Shown here piece by piece: positions 5,856-12,522 of a stretch of 13,112 bases of DNA. The stretch comes from Zymomonas sp. GTDB lineage: Bacteria; Pseudomonadota; Alphaproteobacteria; Sphingomonadales; Sphingomonadaceae. The first letter of the stretch is position 1. The number at the start of each line of letters is the position of its first letter. Position numbers and translations under genes: made by a program. The stretch spans positions 1-13,112 of the forward strand of contig JAIYAJ010000455.1 in NCBI GenBank assembly GCA_027489105.1, given 5' to 3'. The notes beneath the pieces were generated by a model. That model searched no databases, was not told the DNA's origin, and saw only the letters and a list, made by a program, of their open reading frames with translations.

Positions 5856-6911
5856 TCAGGCAATCGCGCGCCGGTCGATCATCGGCAGGCGGTCGGCCAG
5901 CCCTTGCGGCAGCCTTTCCACCACCCAGGCCCGCGCTACCGTCCAGAAGGCCGACAGCAGCAGCAGCGCCGAACCGATCACCAGCGCGGTGATCCCGAAG
6001 CTGCCGCCATCGCCGCCGCCCTGATCGATCAGATGGCCGATCGCGTAGAGCACATAGGCCAGCGCCGAGACCATCAGCGCACGCCGGTCGATCGCCAGCG
6101 CCACGAAGCCGAGCAGGATGTAGAGCGCGATCACGACCGGCGCTCCCAATTCCGTGCGCGGGCCGAAGGCCGAAAAGATAGGATGGACCAGCATCGGTGC
6201 GGCCAGCAGGTGCAGCCAGAAGGCCACATCCGAGCGACGCGTCGTCCGCGTCCGGTCGCTCATGTCCCAGCGCATTGCGAGCGCGAAGACTGCGATGCCG
6301 GCCAGGAAGATCAGCGGGGAGAGATAATCGACCACCGGCGGGACCGCAGCCAATATCAGCCCGATCGACAAGGCCGCCAGCGTGGCAGCCCCGGCCGCGA
6401 TCGTGATCGGCACCTGGAAGCGTCGCCAGTGGAACCACACGCCCCCTGCCGTTACCGCTGCAGCGGCCGATGTCAGCAGCGCCATGGCCCGATCGTTGCC
6501 CTCCGGCACCACCCCGAGCAACGCCGACAACAGCATCATCGTGCCGACGCCAAGCCCCCCGGTGAAGGCGAGCAGCAGCAATATGCTGGGCAAGGCCATG
6601 CGGCGCTGGCGGGTGAAATATTCGGCGAGCCCCCAGGCCCCGGCCGCCACCGCCAGACCGGCGAGAGGTGAAGGGGCACCGGATTGTGCCAGCAGGCGGA
6701 CCGAATTGCCCAGCCAGCCCAGCGCCACGAGCATCAGGACGGCAGCGATCGATACGAAGATGTCGTTGAAGCCGGTCAGAAAGCGGAAGCTTTCCTGATC
6801 GACCGCCGGCGCCGCGCGCATCTCGGCGACGTGGGTCCGGAACGCTTCGGCGGCCTGCGGGGTCAGCGCCCCCGCTGCGACCGCAGCATCGATATCGCTC
6901 TCACTATACAC
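5856..6911 (-). CDS. Polytopic membrane protein of unknown function (DUF2157-like N-terminus)
   Basis: This 351-residue protein has about ten hydrophobic segments, for example near residues 50-69, 84-103, 109-138, 145-163, 170-192, 198-215, 229-247, 257-275, 280-298 and 307-330. The N-terminal soluble stretch (SDIDAAVAAGALTPQAAEAF) resembles the short helical region before the membrane part in DUF2157/DUF4401-type proteins. There is no transport or catalytic motif I can name. The start is a GTG at 6911, chosen because AGGAGA lies eight bases upstream; the nearby ATG at 6919 is out of frame. It follows phoB on the same strand after 69 bases, so it could be read with the pho genes, but two stem-loops lie between them. 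Confidence 0.6.
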   Translation of the reverse strand: MYSESDIDAAVAAGALTPQAAEAFRTHVAEMRAAPAVDQESFRFLTGFNDIFVSIAAVLMLVALGWLGNSVRLLAQSGAPSPLAGLAVAAGAWGLAEYFTRQRRMALPSILLLLAFTGGLGVGTMMLLSALLGVVPEGNDRAMALLTSAAAAVTAGGVWFHWRRFQVPITIAAGAATLAALSIGLILAAVPPVVDYLSPLIFLAGIAVFALAMRWDMSDRTRTTRRSDVAFWLHLLAAPMLVHPIFSAFGPRTELGAPVVIALYILLGFVALAIDRRALMVSALAYVLYAIGHLIDQGGGDGGSFGITALVIGSALLLLSAFWTVARAWVVERLPQGLADRLPMIDRRAIA

Positions 6912-6922
6912 CCGGCCATTCT

Positions 6923-6979
6923 CCTGCGGCGAAGACCCGCAGGATAGCCCAGCCGTATTACATACGCAATACAGCTGGG
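6923..6979 (-). other. Two stem-loops between phoB and the membrane-protein gene
   Basis: CCTGCGG (6923-6929) pairs with CCGCAGG (6937-6943). CCCAGC (6948-6953) pairs with GCTGGG (6974-6979), and CGTAT/ATACG (6954-6958 with 6962-6966) pair inside it. The second structure begins immediately after the phoB stop. Neither has a T run on the minus strand, so termination is doubtful. The AGGAGA of the downstream gene falls inside the first stem. Confidence 0.35.
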
Positions 6980-6980
6980 A

Positions 6981-7679
6981 TCAGGAGAGGCCCTCGCTGT
7001 CGAGCGCATAGCCTGCCGACCGCACCGTACGGATCAGGTCGGGTGCGTCGGCGACGTTGATCGCCTTGCGCAACCGCCGGATGTGCACGTCCACCGTGCG
7101 CGGCTCGATGTCGCTGTCGCGGCCCCAGACCGAGTCCAGCAGCCGCTCGCGCGAAAAGACGCGGCCCGGATGCTCGAGGAAATGCTTGAGCAGCCGGAAC
7201 TCGGTCGGCCCCAGGCTGATCGCCGCGCCGCCGCGCCGGACGCGGTGGCTGGCCGTGTCCATCTCGATATCGGCATAGGACAGCCGCTCGCCCGCCAGGG
7301 CAGGCCGCACGCGGCGAAGCACCGCGCCGACGCGGGCGACGAGTTCGCGCGGGCTGAACGGCTTGGTGACATAATCGTCGGCACCGGTTTCCAGACCGCG
7401 CACGCGATCCTCTTCCTCGCCGCGCGCGGTCAGCATGATGATCGGCACATTGGCGGTGTCGCCCATCCGGCGCAGCTGGCGGCACACCTCGATGCCCGAG
7501 ACACCCTCGATCATCCAGTCGAGCAGGACGAGATCCGGCGGATTCTCGCGGGCAAGGAGGATCGCCTCCTCGCCGTCTGCGGTGCGTTCGACTTCGAAAT
7601 CCTCGCGCTCGAGATGCCAGCTTACCAGTTCGGCCAGCGCCGCATCGTCTTCAACCAGCAATACCCGAGCGCGTGTCAT
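6981..7679 (-). CDS. phoB: Phosphate regulon response regulator PhoB
   Basis: This 232-residue OmpR/PhoB-class regulator has a receiver domain at about residues 4-120 and a winged-helix DNA-binding domain at about 130-228. The receiver has the acidic pocket E10-D11-D12, phosphoacceptor D54 (VLLDWMIEG), T84 (MLTARGEEE) and K106 (VTKPFSP). The output domain has GPTEFRLLKHFLEHPGRVFS, then VDVHIRRLRKAI and IRTVRSAGYAL, close to canonical PhoB. The start is the ATG at 7679; its A overlaps the last base of the phoU stop (TGATG), so translation is coupled. A TTG directly before it is a less likely start. The product should activate phosphate-starvation genes through Pho boxes when phosphorylated by PhoR. 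Confidence 0.96.
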   Translation of the reverse strand: MTRARVLLVEDDAALAELVSWHLEREDFEVERTADGEEAILLARENPPDLVLLDWMIEGVSGIEVCRQLRRMGDTANVPIIMLTARGEEEDRVRGLETGADDYVTKPFSPRELVARVGAVLRRVRPALAGERLSYADIEMDTASHRVRRGGAAISLGPTEFRLLKHFLEHPGRVFSRERLLDSVWGRDSDIEPRTVDVHIRRLRKAINVADAPDLIRTVRSAGYALDSEGLS

Positions 7680-8377
7680 CAACCGTCTCCAAGAAGGGGA
7701 TCTTCGCCCTTCGTCCGCTCCGCCATCTGCCGCCCGGTGGCGGCAAAATAGACCATCTCCGCGACGTTGGTCGCGTGGTCGCCGATCCGCTCGATATTCT
7801 TGGCGATGAACAGCAGATGCGTCGACGCCGTGATATTGTGCGGGTTTTCCATCATGTAGGTCAGCAGCGTGCGGAACAGGCTGTTGTAGAAATCGTCGAC
7901 CGCGCGATCGCGCTCGGACACGGCGACCGCCGCCTCGGCGTCACGCAGCACGAAGGCGTCGAGCACGTTGCGGACCATCTCAGCCGCGACCCGACCCATC
8001 GCCGGCAACACCGACATGGCATCCATGCCGCGCGCATCCTGAAGGACCGCGACGCGCTTGGCGATATTCTTGGCATAGTCGCCCATGCGCTCGACGACGC
8101 CGGCGATCTTGAGCGCGGCCAGAACCTCGCGCAGATCGTCGGCCATCGGAGCGCGGAGAGCGATCAGGCGAACGACCCGGCGCTCAACCTCGGCTTCGAG
8201 TTCGTCGATGCGCTGGTCGCCCTCGACGATGCGCGCGGCGCTGTCGAGGTCGCGATTGACCAGCGCTTCGAGTGCGCCGGTGATCGCTGCTTCGGCACGA
8301 CCGCCCATTTCCGAAATCAGCGCGCGCAGCTGGCCGAGATCCTCGTCGAACGCCTTGACCGTATGTCCGGTAACCAT
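7679..8377 (-). CDS. phoU: Phosphate signalling protein PhoU
   Basis: This 232-residue protein is made of two three-helix PhoU domains. Both have the family's acidic metal-binding motifs: ALKIAGVVERMGDYAKNIAKR in the first half and LLFIAKNIERIGDHATNVAE in the second, each with the ERxGD core. PhoU links the Pst transporter to PhoR and keeps the Pho regulon off when phosphate is ample. The start is the ATG at 8377 with GGAGG about 11 bases upstream. An in-frame extension to 8416 lacks family features. It lies 69 bases after phoR and overlaps phoB by one base. Confidence 0.95.
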   Translation of the reverse strand: MVTGHTVKAFDEDLGQLRALISEMGGRAEAAITGALEALVNRDLDSAARIVEGDQRIDELEAEVERRVVRLIALRAPMADDLREVLAALKIAGVVERMGDYAKNIAKRVAVLQDARGMDAMSVLPAMGRVAAEMVRNVLDAFVLRDAEAAVAVSERDRAVDDFYNSLFRTLLTYMMENPHNITASTHLLFIAKNIERIGDHATNVAEMVYFAATGRQMAERTKGEDPLLGDG

Positions 8378-8446
8378 CGTTTCACATCCCTCCGGACCCG
8401 TTCGCCGGCGCCGCAATGGCGCGGCCTATGGGGGTATCGTGTTGCA

Positions 8447-9646
8447 CTATGATGACAATGAACCGGGGAGAATAGCGGGAAATATGACAGTCACGGTCGT
8501 TCCGACGCCGGGCTGCGAAGCAATGTCCAGCGCGGCCCGATGGCGCTCGACGATATGCTTGACGATTGCGAGGCCAAGGCCGGTTCCGCCGATCGAACGG
8601 CTGCGGCCAGAGTCGACCCGGTAGAAGCGTTCGGTCAGGCGCGGCAGATGCTCGGGCGCGATCCCCTCGCCTTCGTCGGCGACGCGCAAGCGCACCTTGC
8701 CCTGCACCATGTCGAGCGACACCCGGATCGCGCCGCCAGCTTTTCCATATTTCAGCGCATTGCCGATGAGATTGTGAAGCACCTGCCCGATCTGGACGCG
8801 GTCGGCACGCACCTCGGCGCAGGGCGCCGTCTCTATCTTGATCCGGTCGGGATCGTCGCGAAGGCCCGATCGGATGACGCCGACCACCTCGTCGATGACC
8901 GCGCCGAGACGCAACGGCGTCTGCGGGATCGAGAATCGGTCGGCCTCGATCCGCGACAGCGAGATGAGATCGTCGACCAGCTGCTGCATCCGCTTGGCCT
9001 CGCCCATCATGATGCCCAGGAAGCGTTGGCGGATAGCCGGATCGTCGCCGGCACCGCCCTCCATCAGCGTTTCGACGAAGCCGAGAACGGTGGCGAGCGG
9101 GGTGCGCAGTTCGTGACTGGCATTGGCGACGAAGTCGACCCGCATGCGCTCGGCGATCCAGCTGTCGGTGCGGTCGCGCAGCGTGACCAGCTTGGCGCCC
9201 TCGCTGATCCACCGCACGCTCATCGCCCAGCGCCGGTCGGCCTCGACGAGACCCGCAATCTCCACCGGCGCTTCGGTCTCGCGATCGGCGAGGATCAGCT
9301 CTGCGGCGGTCGGGTGGCGGATCGCCAGCCGGAAATCGCCCTGAACCCGCTCGCTGCCGAACAGGCGGCGGGCGGCCTCGTTCGCATGGGTAATCCGCTG
9401 ACGCTCGACGATCAGAAGGGCGTCGTCGACGGCGTCGATCACCTCCTGCGTCCGGTCGATGATCTGGACCGGCGGAGGTGGCAGCAAGGTCGGCGCTTCG
9501 GATGCGGGCGACGATGACACCCATGTGAGGAAGGCCGCGATCAGGCCCATGACAAGCGCGGACACCAACGGCGCCGACAACAACCATCCACCAGACGCGA
9601 CGGTGACGAGCGCGAGCGCCACCCGCACGCCTCTCCGACCCGTCAT
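8447..9646 (-). CDS. phoR: Phosphate regulon sensor histidine kinase PhoR
   Basis: This 399-residue membrane kinase has two closely spaced hydrophobic segments at the N-terminus (about residues 7-24 and 26-43), no large periplasmic domain, a PAS-like region (about 64-160), a HisKA domain and an HATPase_c domain. Autophosphorylated H178 lies in ANASHELRTPL. The N box has N296 (NLIGNALKYG), with ADEGEG at about 323-328 and GGTGLGL at 353-359. This agrees with PhoR, which senses phosphate through PstSCAB-PhoU and not by a periplasmic ligand site. The start chosen is the ATG at 9646 because AGGAAG lies five bases upstream; an ATG at 9688 would add 14 residues without a good ribosome-binding site. 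It is the first gene of phoR-phoU-phoB. Confidence 0.93.
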   Translation of the reverse strand: MTGRRGVRVALALVTVASGGWLLSAPLVSALVMGLIAAFLTWVSSSPASEAPTLLPPPPVQIIDRTQEVIDAVDDALLIVERQRITHANEAARRLFGSERVQGDFRLAIRHPTAAELILADRETEAPVEIAGLVEADRRWAMSVRWISEGAKLVTLRDRTDSWIAERMRVDFVANASHELRTPLATVLGFVETLMEGGAGDDPAIRQRFLGIMMGEAKRMQQLVDDLISLSRIEADRFSIPQTPLRLGAVIDEVVGVIRSGLRDDPDRIKIETAPCAEVRADRVQIGQVLHNLIGNALKYGKAGGAIRVSLDMVQGKVRLRVADEGEGIAPEHLPRLTERFYRVDSGRSRSIGGTGLGLAIVKHIVERHRAALDIASQPGVGTTVTVIFPAILPGSLSS

Positions 9647-9826
9647 ATGCGCTTCCTGGCCAGCGTCCGGCAGGGCTTCATGCTTCATCCGATTCCGTCT
9701 ACCTGCGGAATGTGAAATCTATCGGACATAAAAGCCAGAGGCCGACGTAACCGAAATTGACATAAACCTCCTCGCAAGCGCCCAATAATGCCGGTAAGAC
9801 GAACCGACCTGCGTTGGGGGAATGTG
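9647..9826. promoter_or_regulatory. Divergent control region of phoR and the Tat-protein/HprK-like operon, with paired GACATAAA
   Basis: The octamer GACATAAA occurs at 9725-9732 and 9759-9766 in the same orientation, 34 bases apart. The second copy extends to TTGACATAAACCT, which resembles one half of a Pho box (CTGTCATAAA type). A perfect -35-like TTGACA sits at 9757-9762, but no good -10 lies 16-18 bases on; an AATAAT at 9784-9789 is 21 bases away. If PhoB binds here it could control phoR, the plus-strand operon, or both. The ribosome-binding site of the Tat-protein gene is probably GGGGGA at 9816-9821. Confidence 0.35.
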
Positions 9827-10267
9827 ATGCGTAGCGAAAACGAACAGCCAGAGGCCCCGTCGAACCCTGCCGCCGAGCAAGGCAGCGAGGAGAATGCGAC
9901 CACCCGCCGCTCGATGCTCCGTCTCGGCGCGCTCGGCGCCGCCGCCGTCTTCACCATCCGTCCTGGTGCCGGGCTTGCACAGGCTGCGGTTTCGGGCATC
10001 ACCTGTTCGATCCCGGTCCCGCAGACCAGTCAGTCGGGAAAGTGGATTCGTAGCAATGGCGACGTCGTCAACGCGAACACTTCCAACAGCTTCAGGCCGC
10101 CGTCGACGCCCCTGCGCGGCGAGGACGTCAAGAACTCGCTGGCCTATGGCACGCGCTACAGCGGCTACAGCCAGAACGCGACCAACGCCTTCAACAATTA
10201 TATCAAGAAGCTGACCTTGGGTAAGCAGGGCTATACCTGTTACTCGTCGATCCAGAGCCGTCCCTGA
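9827..10267 (+). CDS. Small Tat-signal exported protein of unknown function, first gene of the HprK-related kinase operon
   Basis: I do not recognise this 146-residue protein. The N-terminus is acidic and Pro/Glu-rich (1-25), followed by a twin-arginine signal: TTRRSMLRLGALGAAAVFTI with R27 and R28, and a likely cut after AQA at 53. The predicted mature part of about 93 residues is polar and rich in Ser, Asn, Thr and Gly. It has exactly two cysteines (C60 and C138) that bracket it and could form a disulfide, and ends SSIQSRP. The start ATG at 9827 has GGGGGA five bases upstream; an ATG at 9788 and a GTG at 9824 are also in frame. Only 23 bases separate it from the PqqD-like gene, so it is almost certainly co-transcribed with the next three genes. 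It may be the substrate they act on, by position only. Confidence 0.65.
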   Translation: MRSENEQPEAPSNPAAEQGSEENATTRRSMLRLGALGAAAVFTIRPGAGLAQAAVSGITCSIPVPQTSQSGKWIRSNGDVVNANTSNSFRPPSTPLRGEDVKNSLAYGTRYSGYSQNATNAFNNYIKKLTLGKQGYTCYSSIQSRP

Positions 10268-10290
10268 TCGCGAACAGGAACGCACGGCCT

Positions 10291-10587
10291 TTGGCGCGCG
10301 ACTGCCTCTATCGCACCGACTATCCGGATAGCTGCCGCATCGAACCGGTGGATGGCCTGACGCTTATCTTCCACCGGCCGTCGGGCACCACCCATTTTCT
10401 CGATGCACCCGTGCCGGACATGCTGACGCTGCTTGCCGAGCAGTCCGCGACTGCGGAGGATCTGGCGGAACGGCTGTGCATCAGACTGGGGCTGGAGCTG
10501 GACGATGAAGCCCGGGAGGTCGTTTCCCGCCGCCTCATCGAGCTGACGGCAGCCGGCCTCGTGTGGACCGAACGATGTACAGCCTGA
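10291..10587 (+). CDS. PqqD-like peptide chaperone, HPr-rel-A system
   Basis: This 98-residue PqqD-fold protein matches the type found beside HprK-related kinase A. PqqD-family domains bind leader regions of peptide substrates and present them to modifying enzymes. Visible features are an initial beta region (DGLTLIFHRPSGTTHFLDAP, residues 21-40), then a helical part with LTLLAEQSATAEDLAERL and a C-terminal winged-helix-like stretch ending LIELTAAGLVW. The start appears to be a TTG at 10291 with AGGAA ten bases upstream; an in-frame GTG at 10348 would cut into the first strand. Its end overlaps the kinase gene by 13 bases if that starts at 10575. The family call rests on length, pattern and neighbours. 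Confidence 0.75.
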   Translation: MARDCLYRTDYPDSCRIEPVDGLTLIFHRPSGTTHFLDAPVPDMLTLLAEQSATAEDLAERLCIRLGLELDDEAREVVSRRLIELTAAGLVWTERCTA

Positions 10588-11441
10588 TCGTCCGCGTGGG
10601 GCCGCTGGCCTTCCGGCTGGGCTCCCCATGGCCTGCTCCGATCGCTGCGGCAGCACGCCTCTATGCGGGCTATCCTTCGCCGGAAGAGCGCATCGCCACT
10701 GTCACCGCGCGGATCGATGCCCCCTCGCCGCTCCGCCGCTGGATCCGCCCGCAGGTCGTGGTCGAGGGCGACCACCGGCTGGACGGAACCGTGCCGATGG
10801 CGCTGCGCCACGGCCTGCTCGCGCTCGAAATGGCGATGAACATGCAGGTGGCTCTCGGCGAGCGACGCTATCTGCTGCTCCACGCGGCGGCCGTCGAACG
10901 CGGCGGCCGGGCGGTGATCCTTCCCGGCGAATCGGGCTCTGGCAAGTCGACGCTCGCCGCTCTGCTCGGCGAGACCGGCTGGCGCCTGCTGGCAGACGAA
11001 TTCGTCATGATCGACCTCGCCAGCGGCCTGATACGCCCCTTCCCGCGCGCGATCAGCCTGAAGAATCAATCCATCACCGCGATGGAGGCGGTGGTCACCG
11101 ACGCCAGCCGCTTCGGGCCGCATCTTTCGGGAACGCCCAAGGGCGAACTGCGCCACCTGCGCCCCGCCCCGGATGCCATCGCCCGCATGGACGAGCCCGC
11201 CGATCCGGCGCTGATCCTGTTTCCCACCTTCGGGCAGGCGGCGGCGGTCGAAGGGGTCAGCCGGTCCGAACTGTTCGCGCGGATGACCGAAGGGTCGACC
11301 AACTATAGCGACCTGGGCGAAGCGGGCTTCGTCCGGCTGTCGCACATTGCCCAGACCGTTCCGGCGGTCCGCTTCGCCTACCCAGACGGACCGACCGGCG
11401 TGGCGATCGTCGAGCAGTTCTGCGCCGAGGCAGGGCTGTGA
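10575..11441 (+). CDS. HprK-related kinase A
   Basis: This 288-residue protein is related to the C-terminal kinase domain of HPr kinase/phosphorylase. The P-loop is GESGSGKST (about residues 118-126), preceded by LLHAAAVERGGRAVILPG, a pattern shared with HprK. A later LLADEFVMIDL holds D141 and E142 in the place of the HprK acidic catalytic/metal region. A long C-terminal part (about 160-288) is family-specific. No PTS genes or HPr are present, so phosphorylation of HPr is unlikely; related HprK-like kinases phosphorylate the C-terminal Ser of lasso peptides (paeninodin group). The start chosen is the ATG at 10575; a GTG at 10563 is also in frame. The stop overlaps the next GTG start (GTGA). 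Confidence 0.85.
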   Translation: MYSLIVRVGPLAFRLGSPWPAPIAAAARLYAGYPSPEERIATVTARIDAPSPLRRWIRPQVVVEGDHRLDGTVPMALRHGLLALEMAMNMQVALGERRYLLLHAAAVERGGRAVILPGESGSGKSTLAALLGETGWRLLADEFVMIDLASGLIRPFPRAISLKNQSITAMEAVVTDASRFGPHLSGTPKGELRHLRPAPDAIARMDEPADPALILFPTFGQAAAVEGVSRSELFARMTEGSTNYSDLGEAGFVRLSHIAQTVPAVRFAYPDGPTGVAIVEQFCAEAGL

Positions 11442-12463
11442 AGTCGGCATTGCCCCTGGCAAGGATATTGGCCGACCCGGTCGCGGCGCTGTCGCTCGAT
11501 GCCGCCGACTGGCCTGCGCTGCTGTCGATCGCCCGGCTGGAGCGGCTCGAAGGCAGCCTCGCCTACCGCCTCGCCGGCCTCCCGCTGCCGGCACCGATCA
11601 GCCGCGAACTTGAAACGATCCGGTCGGCGGCCGCCGTTGCGCAGCAACAGGCGCTGTGGGAGGTCGAGATGGCCCGCCGTGCGCTGGCGCTGGTCGGCCT
11701 GTCCCCGATTCTGCTGAAGGGCAGCGCCTTCGCCTTTGCGGGCCTGCCTCCGGCGCCGGGCCGCCATGTCGGCGACCTCGACATCCTGCTGCCCAGGGAC
11801 CGGCTCGACTGCGCCGAGCGGGCGTTGCTCGACGCGAGCTATGCCTGGGTCAAGGACGATCCCTATACCCAGGCCTATTATCGCAACTGGATGCACGAGC
11901 TGCCGCCGCTGGCGCATGGCGAGCGGGGATCGATGATCGACGTGCACCACAGCATCTTGCCGCTGACGGCGCGCCGGACGCCCGATGCGGCGGCGCTGGT
12001 CCGCGATAGTATGGAGATTGCAGACGGCCTGCGCATTCTGGCGCCGGCCGACATGATCGTCCACGCGGCCGCGCATCTGTTCGCCGATGGCGACCTCAGC
12101 GGTGGGCTGCGCAATCTGTGGGACATCGATCGCCTGCTGCGGCTGTTCGGCGTCGACCCGGACTTCTGGCCACTGCTGGGCGAGCGCGCCACCCTGCACC
12201 AGATGCGCGAGCCGGTGGCGCTGGCGCTGCGCCTCGCGAACCGGCTGTTCGCAACCCCGGTAGAGCCCCGACTGGCGGGGCATGACCGGATGCGGGACAC
12301 AGCGTTCATGCGATGCCTTCTGGCACGGGATGGTTGGGGCCGCCCTACCCGGCCCTTCACGCGCCTCGGCTTCTATGTCAGGTCTCACTGGATGCGGATG
12401 CCACCGCTGCTGTTGGCGCGGCATTTATGGACAAAGGTTAGAATGAGGCGGGAAGCAATATAG
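11438..12463 (+). CDS. Nucleotidyltransferase-fold protein (PF14907-like)
   Basis: This 341-residue protein belongs to the uncharacterised nucleotidyltransferase family often found beside HprK-like kinases and PqqD-like proteins. Key motifs in order are ILLKGSAFAF (residues 91-100), GRHVGDLDILLPRDRL (108-123) with the paired Asp of the nucleotidyltransferase metal site (D113 and D115), and MIDVHHSILP (166-175) supplying a third acidic residue. The rest is mainly helical, with PADMIVHAAAHLFADGDLSGGLRNLWDIDRLL. The start is the GTG at 11438, whose TGA-overlap with the kinase (GTGA) shows translational coupling. It is presumably the last gene of the operon; the following gene starts 59 bases on. 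The nucleotide and acceptor are unknown. Confidence 0.85.
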   Translation: MKSALPLARILADPVAALSLDAADWPALLSIARLERLEGSLAYRLAGLPLPAPISRELETIRSAAAVAQQQALWEVEMARRALALVGLSPILLKGSAFAFAGLPPAPGRHVGDLDILLPRDRLDCAERALLDASYAWVKDDPYTQAYYRNWMHELPPLAHGERGSMIDVHHSILPLTARRTPDAAALVRDSMEIADGLRILAPADMIVHAAAHLFADGDLSGGLRNLWDIDRLLRLFGVDPDFWPLLGERATLHQMREPVALALRLANRLFATPVEPRLAGHDRMRDTAFMRCLLARDGWGRPTRPFTRLGFYVRSHWMRMPPLLLARHLWTKVRMRREAI

Positions 12464-12522
12464 AAAGCGGGCCGGGACTTCACTGATTTCAACAGTTTGA
12501 CGATAGTTCCGGGGGAATGTGG

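Noticed and set aside
5493..6671. 392-codon plus-strand frame opposite the membrane-protein gene and over the DUF2794 gene
   Set aside because: It is low-complexity Arg/Gln/Pro-rich, overlaps DUF2794 in another frame and has no family resemblance.
8382..9587. 401-codon minus-strand frame inside phoR
   Set aside because: It is phoR read one frame off. phoR itself has intact H, N and G boxes.
10320..11594. Long open frame (424 codons) on the minus strand opposite the PqqD-like and kinase genes
   Set aside because: Its composition is Arg/Ala/Gly-rich without domain features, and it is antisense to two genes with clear motifs. Such frames are common shadows in high-GC DNA.
9827..12463. Lasso peptide biosynthetic cluster
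   Set aside because: The HprK-like kinase, nucleotidyltransferase and PqqD-like protein recall tailoring genes of some lasso clusters. However, no asparagine-synthetase-like cyclase, no transglutaminase-like protease and no typical lasso precursor were found in the window.
12497..12502. TTGACG as a promoter -35 for the PAS-domain kinase gene
   Set aside because: A -10 at proper spacing would fall at 12520 or later, on top of the start codon, and no -10-like sequence is there.
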